A stretch of 64,000 bases of DNA from Chryseolinea lacunae (GTDB lineage Bacteria > Bacteroidota > Bacteroidia > Cytophagales > Cyclobacteriaceae), in the NCBI RefSeq assembly GCF_016735595.1, contig NZ_JAERRB010000002.1:570996-634995 (forward strand), given 5' to 3'. The translations under genes and the position numbers were made by a program. The notes beneath the pieces were generated by a model that saw nothing but the letters and a program-made list of their open reading frames with translations, was not told the origin of the DNA and did no database searches. This document shows positions 57,544 to 64,000 of the stretch, piece after piece (the stretch's first letter is position 1; each line of letters starts with the position of its first letter).

Positions 57544-58353
57544 TCAGGCATCGCGGTATTCCACGCCCTCTGCCTTTCCCGAAAAATAATAGCCCGGATG
57601 ATAGCCCGAAAACTCCCGAAACTCATGGATGAAATGCGACTGATCGAAATACCCGCACCCATAGGCAATCTCCGTGAGCGATTTCTCACGATTGCCATAT
57701 TCTTCGAGCGACGATTGAAACCGCACAATGCGCGAAAACAATTTCGGACTAAAGCCCGCATGCACTTTAAATTTCCGTTCGAACTGGCGCCGCGATAAAA
57801 AATTGTCGTGGGCCAACGCGTCGATGTTAACCGCACCGTTGGCATGAATCACACGCTGAATGGTGAACGCCACAGCATCCTCGGCCTGATAGTGCCGGAT
57901 GAGTTTACGTTCCAGAAACGACGTCAGCAACGCCCTGCGTGAAGCATGACACGGTGCCAACGCCATTTGTTCTTCAAGGTCAACACCTTCCTGCCCCAGC
58001 AGCGTGTGCAGGTCGGGCATCTCGTTGGTGAGCTCCTCTGCCGGATAGGCAAACAACTGGGGAATGGCATACGGATAGAGGTAGGCACCAAAGATGCCAA
58101 AGCCTTCGCAGGTCACAAACCGGTTGTAGCGTTTGGTCTGCGCATGCAATCCTGAGACAAAAGACTTTTCTGTTTTTCCATCTTCCAGTAACTCATCGAA
58201 CCTTCCCCGAAAGTGGAATACAAGTTCCGGGCATCCGGAGGCCATGGTGCGGTGCACGTAAGGCGTTGCACAGGATGCTTCTCCTTCCAGCGCCCAGAAG
58301 CAGCGCACAAAGGGTGCGAGTGATGGGGGTGGCATGAAGGTGTGGTAAGGCAT
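57544..58353 (-). CDS. AraC-family regulator (DUF6597-type N-terminus)
   Basis: 269 residues. The N-terminal sensing part (PSLAPFVRCFWALEG, then CPELVFHFRGRFDEL, GIFGAYLYPYAIPQLF) is typical of AraC proteins with the DUF6597-like domain. The C-terminal DNA-binding part reads IDALAHDNFLSRRQFERKFK and SLTEIAYGCGYFDQSHFIHE, ending FSGYHPGYYFS. Copy C of the inverted-repeat element begins ~70 bp before its start codon, so the element may affect its promoter. The nearest target is the VOC gene downstream. Confidence 0.93.
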   Translation of the reverse strand: MPYHTFMPPPSLAPFVRCFWALEGEASCATPYVHRTMASGCPELVFHFRGRFDELLEDGKTEKSFVSGLHAQTKRYNRFVTCEGFGIFGAYLYPYAIPQLFAYPAEELTNEMPDLHTLLGQEGVDLEEQMALAPCHASRRALLTSFLERKLIRHYQAEDAVAFTIQRVIHANGAVNIDALAHDNFLSRRQFERKFKVHAGFSPKLFSRIVRFQSSLEEYGNREKSLTEIAYGCGYFDQSHFIHEFREFSGYHPGYYFSGKAEGVEYRDA

Positions 58354-58423
58354 TGGAAATGATTTTTTGTAGAGGTAAGATACGTTGAAAGGGGAGAAAA
58401 GTGAACCCTGTATGAGCGTTCGC

Positions 58424-59126
58424 GCTGAGTGTTTTGTGGGATAGGTTGTTTTTTCTTTGGTGAGTTTTCGTGCATTCCATAGCTCCGCTCATGGCCGCGG
58501 AGGCCTCGCATGTTCCCATCAGGGCTAGATCCGATCCGCGCATGCCACTGCCAGGCCAAAGACCGTATCAGGCCGTGATAGGAACATGCTGGAAGGGGTG
58601 AAGGGATGGTGCCGTGGATAGGTGAGTGAATACAATTACCCTCACCAGGGCAATTTTCTGGCTCCATCAGGAGCCCACTAAGAACGATGAAATGCTGTGT
58701 GACAATGACGCACACACTGTCGTCAAAAATGTAAATGACCACCAGTCCGTATTGCTGCAAAGACAATGTTGTGAAATGCACGCACGAATTTTTTGCTAAA
58801 ATACTTCACAGAGATGATCAACAGATCCCAACCACCAAAGGCACATCAAAAATACATTCAGCAAAAAAGAACGCGTAGACAGCAGAACCCATCAAAAAGA
58901 AACCCACATCGCCACACATTAGACACTGCCCGCCTCACACCACACACCCACACCCCGTTCCAGCATGTTGCCATCTGGGCCTTGGCCTACCTTTGGCCTG
59001 GCATGGGCACGTGCGGGTAGGGCATAGTCAAGATGGGAACATGCGAGGCCCCGCGGCCATGAGCGGAGCTATGAAATGCACAAAAACAAAAAAAGAAAAC
59101 CATAACTATCTCACAACACGCTCAGC
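58424..59126. repeat. Inverted-repeat element, copy C
   Basis: About 703 bp, the most diverged copy, between the AraC-type gene start and the kup stop (tandem genes, unlike A and B). Outer arms share GCTGAG, TTGTG, GATAG and a T-rich tract, then GTGCATT-CATAGCTCCGCTC and GGCCGCG in inverted orientation. Hairpins lie at 58509-58588 and 58964-59043; their stems have two to three mismatches (left: CATGTTCCCATCAGGGC against GCCGTGATAGGAACATG). The loop keeps CGCATGCCA-TGCCAGGCC on the left. The core of ~375 bp contains no credible gene. Confidence 0.82.
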
Positions 59127-59188
59127 AAGAAGCGGCACACTAACAAACAAAGTTCGACATCAAGCAAAAAGAAGAAACAAAAACCTAA

Positions 59189-61141
59189 TTAATCATTCCT
59201 CTCTCGCTTAATCTTGACCTTCGCCATCGGCCCCACCTGAATAGGCACCTTCTCCACCTCGAGGTTCGCCGCCTCAATACCATACAACTCTTCCGTAGAA
59301 AGACTATGCTCCTTCAGCAACCGGTACCCTTGAATAATAACCCGGTCAAAACTCGAAATCTCACTATCCGAAGAAGCCCACGAATGAAGGATGATAAACT
59401 TGAAATCCGACATCATGCTATACTTATGCAAGGAAGGATACGGGCTCGTCAGATCAATCTCCCCCGCGTCGGCCATTTCATGAATGATCTTATTGAAAAG
59501 CAAATTCACCCGATGATCAGTCTTGAATCCCAGCTTGATGCGCACAAAGAAACATTTCTTGGGAATGATCGTGTCCACCACATACTTGCTGCTGAACGGA
59601 CTGTCTACCGTTTCCACGTGCACAAACCAGAACACATCGGCTCGCTTGGGACGTTTCTTGAAAATGGAGTAAATAATGTTCGAGTCGATGTAGCGCTTGC
59701 TGTCGGCCATGGCCAGATACACCAGGTTGGTGGCTTCCTTGGGCACAGAGGTGTCGGCTTGCAGATCCTGCAACATGCCCACGTAGTGCTTCAAATCCAC
59801 AAACTCCGTGTGCCGGTCGCGCAGCCCGCGTGCGTGCAGCAGGATGTACATCATCATAAAGAACAGAAAGGCAATGGTGAACGTGAACCAGCCGCCGTGC
59901 TGAAACTTGTCGAGGTTCGAAATGAGGAACATGCCTTCTACAGAGAAGAACAAAAACGCCAGCGCCGCCGAGCGGATGGTCGACTTCTTCGCGGTCATGA
60001 AATAGAACACCAGCAGCGACGTGGTCATCAGCATGTTGATGGTGATGGCCAGACCATAGGCACCTTCCATCGACGACGATTCTTTGAAGATGAGCACCAC
60101 GGCAATACAACCCAGCAGCAAAATCCAGTTGATGGCCGGCACATAAATTTGTCCCTTCAGCTGGCTTGGGTAGCGCACGCGCGTGCTGGGCCACAGCTTC
60201 AGCTTCATGGCTTCGTTCACCAGTGTGAACGTGCCCGAGATGAGGGCCTGGCTGGCAATGATGGCGGCCATGGTGGCGATGATGATGCCGAAGATGAGGA
60301 ATTGTTCGGGGATGATGGCGTAGAACGGAATCTGATCGCCCATGGGCAAGCCCTGGTGCTCGAGCAGCCATGCACCTTGACCAAAGTAGTTGCAAAGCAA
60401 CGACAGTTTGATGAAGCCCCAGCCAAAGCGAATGTTTTCTTTGCCGCAGTGGCCAAGGTCTGAATAGAGCGCTTCGGCTCCCGTGGTGCACAGGAACACC
60501 GCGCCCAGCAACCAGAAGCCGCCGGGATATTTGGTGATGAGGTTGAACGCGTAGATGGGGTTGAATGCCTTGAAGATTTGCGGATGGTCGTAGAACTGCA
60601 TCACGCCAAACACGGCGATCACCACAAACCACACGAGCATGATGGGACCAAACGTTTTGCCCACCACGCTGGTGCCAAACTGCTGGAAGATAAACAACGC
60701 CACCATGATGGTGATGACGATGGTGACTGTGGGAATTTCGGGATTGAGAATGCGCAGCCCTTCAATAGCCGACGACACGCTGATGGCCGGTGTGATGAAC
60801 CCGTCGGCAATGAGCGTGCAGCAGCCGATCACCGCGGGATAGATAACCCACGAGGCTTTGTAGCGCCGCACCAAGGCATAGAGCGCGAAAATTCCACCTT
60901 CTCCTTTGTTATCGGCGTTGAGCGCGAGATAGACATATTTGAGGGTGGTGATGAGCGTGAGCGTCCACACCACGCACGAAAGACCGCCGAGAATCAGGTC
61001 TTCGTTGATGACCTGTGTGCCGACGATGGCTTTGAATACATAGAGCGGTGAGGTTCCAATGTCTCCGTATATAATTCCGAGGGAAACAAGAACACCCCCG
61101 ACAGAGAGCGGGGTTTGATATTTATCGTTCGATATGGCCAT
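59189..61141 (-). CDS. kup: KUP-family potassium transporter
   Basis: 650 residues, full KUP length. The family signature LGIIYGDIGTSPLYVFKAIV opens the protein and is followed by about twelve membrane helices (for example TVVITIMVALFIFQQF, LLGAVFLCTTGAEALYSDLG, which includes the TGAEALYSDLGHCG block). The C-terminal ~180 residues are a soluble cytoplasmic domain. It imports potassium with protons. The ATG at 61141 directly precedes the conserved N-terminus. Downstream of the stop lies copy C of the repeat element. No c-di-AMP riboswitch is apparent upstream. Confidence 0.97.
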   Translation of the reverse strand: MAISNDKYQTPLSVGGVLVSLGIIYGDIGTSPLYVFKAIVGTQVINEDLILGGLSCVVWTLTLITTLKYVYLALNADNKGEGGIFALYALVRRYKASWVIYPAVIGCCTLIADGFITPAISVSSAIEGLRILNPEIPTVTIVITIMVALFIFQQFGTSVVGKTFGPIMLVWFVVIAVFGVMQFYDHPQIFKAFNPIYAFNLITKYPGGFWLLGAVFLCTTGAEALYSDLGHCGKENIRFGWGFIKLSLLCNYFGQGAWLLEHQGLPMGDQIPFYAIIPEQFLIFGIIIATMAAIIASQALISGTFTLVNEAMKLKLWPSTRVRYPSQLKGQIYVPAINWILLLGCIAVVLIFKESSSMEGAYGLAITINMLMTTSLLVFYFMTAKKSTIRSAALAFLFFSVEGMFLISNLDKFQHGGWFTFTIAFLFFMMMYILLHARGLRDRHTEFVDLKHYVGMLQDLQADTSVPKEATNLVYLAMADSKRYIDSNIIYSIFKKRPKRADVFWFVHVETVDSPFSSKYVVDTIIPKKCFFVRIKLGFKTDHRVNLLFNKIIHEMADAGEIDLTSPYPSLHKYSMMSDFKFIILHSWASSDSEISSFDRVIIQGYRLLKEHSLSTEELYGIEAANLEVEKVPIQVGPMAKVKIKRERND

Positions 61142-61685
61142 CCTGTTATACCCCGACTTTCGGAAGGGGTGTCATGAGTATAGAGCTTGTGTTGCTCGGC
61201 ATGGGGCGCCGAAAGTTGTCAACTAGTATGTTATGTGAACCAAAGGTGGAATTGAAGTCAGAAGAACACAGGTGGGAGAACGCGGTGAAAGAAACAGCCA
61301 ACGGTCGCAAAAGCAACATCATGCCAACGCCCAGCGCAGCCCTGAGGCTTGCGAAACCTCCACCAGCAATGTCAATGAGGGGTTTGCCCGGGTTAGCAAT
61401 ACGCATACGCGTGGTTTTTTAGTGTGGGCATGGAAAGGTTCAGGTATCGTTCCAAACGTCGCAAATTTAACTTCCTTTATACAATCCCAAAAACAAAACA
61501 ACATAATGTTGGCAGTTGTTTGACGAACACAACAATCGCCAAACGCCGAAAAGCCGTGGCCGTTGTGTTTAACCAGCGTATCCATTGGCACCTTAACTGC
61601 TAAAAAAAATAATTTGACAGACCAGCCCTTTTGGCATCGAAATCAACTGTATTTTTGCTCAAGAACCCCTAAAACCAAACTTCGT
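61142..61685. other. Intergenic region between kup and a lipoprotein gene
   Basis: 544 bp between divergent genes. Short frames on both strands (61146-61406 minus, 61174-61422 plus) overlap and show no family. A TTTTGG / TATTTTTG pair at 61629-61657 (16-nt spacer) is a fair promoter for the lipoprotein gene at 61686. I see no riboswitch or RNA gene. Confidence 0.4.
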
Positions 61686-62432
61686 ATGATCAGAAAGCTC
61701 GCTTTTGTGTTACCCGTTGCTGCTCTTCTTGCAGGCTGCGGCGCTAAAGAAAAGGAAAAACTCCAGTCGCAGGTAGACTCCCTCAAGGTAGAACTTGAAA
61801 CCAGCCAGAAGATGGCGCAAACGTTAACTGAAGTCGGCGCCATGATGGATTCCATCGACGCCAGCCGTCAGCTGTTGCGTGTGAACATGGTAGAAGGAAC
61901 AACCTACGACGACTACAAGACCCGCATGAAAGATATCAACGGGTATGTGAGAGACACGCAAAAGAAAATCGACGATCTCGAAAGCTCACTCAAAACCTCA
62001 AAGGCTAACGCCAACGCCTTCAGCAAAACCATCAAAAAGCTGAAAGCCGACCTGGAATCTAAAACACAGGAAATTGCTGGTTTGCAAGAGCAGGTAGACA
62101 AATACCGCAACGAAAACCAAAACCTCATCACCACGGTGGGTATGCAGGAATCGGAACTGGCCGACAAGCAAACACAAATCGAAACCAAAACACAGGAGCT
62201 TGCCCTCATCGAAGCCCGGGTTCAGGAGTTGATGATCCAAAGCAAAATGACGGAAGCCGACGCATATTTTGCCCGTGGCCAGGCCGTTGAAGAAGCTGCT
62301 GCACGTACCAAACTGGCTCCCCGCAAGAAAAAAGACACCCTGAGAGAAGCCATCGAGCTCTATAAAAAGGCACTGTCGCTGGGCAAAGCCGAAGCACAGG
62401 AAAAAATCACCACGCTGGAGGCGAAACTCTGA
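61686..62432 (+). CDS. Coiled-coil lipoprotein
   Basis: 248 residues from ATG 61686, which begins a lipoprotein signal (FVLPVAALLAGCGAKE); the longer frame upstream runs through the promoter. Residues ~22-180 form long helices with heptad-like Lys/Glu/Gln patterns (EKEKLQSQVDSLKVELETSQ, TQEIAGLQEQVDKYRNENQN). The end resembles one TPR unit (TEADAYFARGQAVEEAAART, then LREAIELYKKALSLGKAEAQ). A structural or scaffolding role in the periplasm is likely; no enzyme motif is seen. It ends in a strong terminator. Confidence 0.85.
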   Translation: MIRKLAFVLPVAALLAGCGAKEKEKLQSQVDSLKVELETSQKMAQTLTEVGAMMDSIDASRQLLRVNMVEGTTYDDYKTRMKDINGYVRDTQKKIDDLESSLKTSKANANAFSKTIKKLKADLESKTQEIAGLQEQVDKYRNENQNLITTVGMQESELADKQTQIETKTQELALIEARVQELMIQSKMTEADAYFARGQAVEEAAARTKLAPRKKKDTLREAIELYKKALSLGKAEAQEKITTLEAKL

Positions 62433-62458
62433 TCGTTCCCCTCTCCGTGAGCCAAAAA

Positions 62459-62488
62459 GAACCTCTGCAAGGCGCAGAGGTTCTTTTT
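62459..62488 (+). terminator. Intrinsic terminator after the coiled-coil lipoprotein gene
   Basis: AGAACCTCTGC pairs perfectly with GCAGAGGTTCT around a 5-nt loop and runs into seven T residues. Confidence 0.92.
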
Positions 62489-62553
62489 TTGTTTCGAACC
62501 GGCCTTCCCCCGGCCGTCTAAAATTTAATAGCCAAGAACCCTCACTTTCTTAC

Positions 62554-62561
62554 TACCTTTG
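62554..62561 (+). promoter_or_regulatory. -7 promoter box upstream of the CBS/CorC gene
   Basis: TACCTTTG matches TAnnTTTG exactly, 17 bp before the start codon. No TTG at the expected distance. Confidence 0.45.
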
Positions 62562-62578
62562 CATCTCGAAGTTCCCGT

Positions 62579-63874
62579 ATGGCATTTGATGTTTTTGTAA
62601 CCTTATTTCTCGTCGTATTGAATGGTTTCTTTGTGGCAGCCGAGTTTGCCATCGTGAAAGTTCGCTCCTCGCAGATTGCGCTGGAGAAAGGAAACATCTC
62701 TAAGCGTGCCGCCCAGAACATCATCAACAACCTCGACGGCTACCTGGCCGCCACGCAACTGGGCATCACCCTGGCCAGCCTGGGCCTGGGTTGGGTAGGA
62801 GAAGACGTGATGTCGCGCATCATCCTCGATGTGATGTCGGCCCTTGGCCTGTCGCTCACCGAAGCCCTTGCACACCGCATCGCCCTGCCCATCGCCTTTG
62901 CCATGCTCACCATTTTGCATATCGTGTTTGGCGAGCTTGCCCCCAAGTCGCTGGCCATACGCTACTCGGCCTCAACCACCCTGCGCGTGTCGGTGCCGCT
63001 CCAGATTTTCTACTACGTGTTCCGTCCCTTCATCTGGTTGCTCAACGGCTTTGCCAACGTGATCCTGAAAATCTTTGGCGTGAAGCCCATCACCGAACAG
63101 GAAATACACTCCGAAGACGAACTGAAACTCATCATCGCCGAAAGCGAAGAAGGCGGCGCCATCGAACCCAACGAACGCGAGCTGATCCAGAACGTGTTCG
63201 ACTTCGACGACCGCATCGTGCGCCAGGTCATGGTGCCGCGCGTCAAGATCAGCGGCATGCAGGCCAACCTCAACATCAGCGAAGCGATGGACCTGGTGCT
63301 GCGCGAAGGTTATTCAAGATACCCGGTGTTCGAAAATTCGTTCGACGAAATCATCGGCATCGTGCACGCCAAAGACATCATTGCCGTCTATGTGCAGAAA
63401 ACCAACAAGGGCATCAAAGACGTGATGCGCCCCGCCCACTTCATTCCCGAAGCCAAACCCATCGACATGCTGCTGCGCGAATTCCAGCGACGCAAAACAC
63501 AGATGGCCATTGTGGTCAGCGAATTTGGCGGCACCATCGGCATCATCACCCTCGAAGACATCATCGAAGAACTGGTAGGCGAAATACAGGACGAACACGA
63601 CCACGAACAACAGATCGTGACCCCGCTCGACAAAGGCGTGTTCCAGATCGTGGCCCAATCGTCACTACACGATATCAATAAATTCGTGGAAGAACCCTTT
63701 CCGGAATCGGAAGAATATGAAACGCTGTCGGGCCTGCTCACCTCCCACAAACCGTCTATGAAAGAAGGTGACACCTTCACGCTGCTGGGCTACAAATTCA
63801 AAATCCTCAAACTCAGCAAAACCCTCCCCGAACTGGTAGAAGCCTCATGGCTCGGCGACACACCGGAGGATTAG
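62579..63874 (+). CDS. CNNM/CorC-type transporter with CBS pair (hemolysin family)
   Basis: 431 residues. DUF21/CNNM membrane domain (about 1-200) with helices FDVFVTLFLVVLNGFFVAAE and ATQLGITLASLGLGWVGEDV; conserved EFAIVKVRSSQ and LAPKSLAIRY. Two CBS motifs follow (VMVPRVKISGMQANLNISEA; MAIVVSEFGGTIGIITLEDI), which bind adenine nucleotides, then the CorC_HlyC domain (about 345-425). The family is implicated in magnesium/cobalt efflux rather than haemolysis. A convergent gene that looks like corA follows at the right edge, which fits divalent-cation handling. Confidence 0.95.
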   Translation: MAFDVFVTLFLVVLNGFFVAAEFAIVKVRSSQIALEKGNISKRAAQNIINNLDGYLAATQLGITLASLGLGWVGEDVMSRIILDVMSALGLSLTEALAHRIALPIAFAMLTILHIVFGELAPKSLAIRYSASTTLRVSVPLQIFYYVFRPFIWLLNGFANVILKIFGVKPITEQEIHSEDELKLIIAESEEGGAIEPNERELIQNVFDFDDRIVRQVMVPRVKISGMQANLNISEAMDLVLREGYSRYPVFENSFDEIIGIVHAKDIIAVYVQKTNKGIKDVMRPAHFIPEAKPIDMLLREFQRRKTQMAIVVSEFGGTIGIITLEDIIEELVGEIQDEHDHEQQIVTPLDKGVFQIVAQSSLHDINKFVEEPFPESEEYETLSGLLTSHKPSMKEGDTFTLLGYKFKILKLSKTLPELVEASWLGDTPED

Positions 63875-63957
63875 TCCATAGTATTGAGTCCATAGTCCTT
63901 AGTATAAAATTCAGATCCAAAGACTCAGGACTAAATACTCAAGACTCAAGACTAATT
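63874..63957. repeat. Short AGTC-rich tandem/inverted repeat
   Basis: The left half repeats TAGTCCATAGTATTGAGTCC-like units; the right half carries GACTCAGGACTAAATACTC and CAAGACTCAAGACTAA, largely the inverse. It sits between two convergent genes and could fold into a loose bidirectional hairpin. Confidence 0.5.
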
Positions 63958-63962
63958 ACCAG

Positions 63963-64000
63963 CTAGAACCATTTCTTCTTCTTGAAATAGATCATCATGG
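63963..64000 (-). CDS. C-terminal end of a probable CorA-type transporter (partial)
   Basis: Only 12 codons are inside the window: MMIYFKKKKWF then stop. A hydrophobic residue run followed by YFKKKKWF is the common C-terminus of CorA magnesium/cobalt transporters in Bacteroidota, and the neighbouring CorC-type gene agrees. The fragment is too short for certainty. Confidence 0.4.
   Translation of the reverse strand, partial: MMIYFKKKKWF

Noticed and set aside
61146-61406. 86-codon minus-strand frame next to kup
   Set aside because: Overlaps an equally long plus-strand frame, starts in a non-coding area, no family recognised.
61142-61685. c-di-AMP (ydaO) or other riboswitch before kup
   Set aside because: The kup ATG is preceded by only a short stretch with no conserved riboswitch core that I can recognise.

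Overview
The window looks like chromosome from a free-living Bacteroidota bacterium, most likely order Cytophagales. The evidence is a TonB-dependent receptor with an N-terminal carboxypeptidase-regulatory-like domain, a periplasmic-type OmpA protein with TPR and PD40 repeats, large MacB/FtsX permeases, a GH109 enzyme, a DUF3127 protein, almost no Shine-Dalgarno sequences, and several promoters of the Bacteroidota type (TTG, about 19 nt, TAnnTTTG). Coding DNA is fairly GC-rich. I found no rRNA, tRNA, CRISPR array, transposase or prophage.

Layout. 1-3.3 kb: a TolC-family efflux protein (cut by the window edge) divergent from a response regulator and histidine kinase. 3.4-10.3 kb: a DoxX-like membrane protein, a GH43 lipoprotein, a TPR histidine kinase, a TonB-dependent receptor and a lone receiver protein. 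10.4-15.9 kb (minus): an OmpA-family protein, a D-aminoacylase-like lipoprotein, a methyltransferase and an agmatinase-like enzyme. 16-18.3 kb: a flavin amine-oxidase-like protein coupled to a one-haem cytochrome c. 19-23.1 kb: aspS, an exported protein, tadA, a DUF3127 protein and superoxide dismutase. 23.8-29.3 kb: a sugar locus with a LacI regulator, an anomeric sugar kinase and galM, divergent from a GH109 alpha-N-acetylgalactosaminidase-like enzyme. 29.4-42.2 kb: small stress and regulatory genes, a DEAD-box helicase, a TolB-like protein, a twin-ATPase ABC protein, and an ArsR regulator with operators in front of an Old Yellow Enzyme, followed by a DoxX-like gene and a broken SMI1/KNR4 gene. 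42.2-48 kb: an AddA/RecB-type helicase-nuclease and a membrane patatin. 48-57 kb: three MacB-type permeases and two small exported proteins. 57-64 kb: a VOC protein, an AraC regulator, Kup, a coiled-coil lipoprotein, a CBS/CorC transporter and the tail of a probable CorA gene.

The most unusual signal is not a gene. Three intergenic stretches (about 18.33-18.92, 23.18-23.81 and 58.42-59.13 kb) are diverged copies of one 600-700 bp inverted-repeat element. Each arm holds an ~80-nt hairpin whose stem sequence changes between copies while the pairing is kept, around a nearly invariant loop. The elements carry no convincing protein. They may be a MITE-like mobile family or a structured RNA/DNA family; the sequence alone does not decide which.

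Other points worth attention: the helicase-nuclease needs a non-ATG start (CTG) or a frameshift to keep its Walker A motif; the D-aminoacylase-like protein lacks the HxH metal motif; two near-identical operators precede the Old Yellow Enzyme gene; and a 14-bp inverted repeat encloses a promoter -7 box at 34.6 kb.
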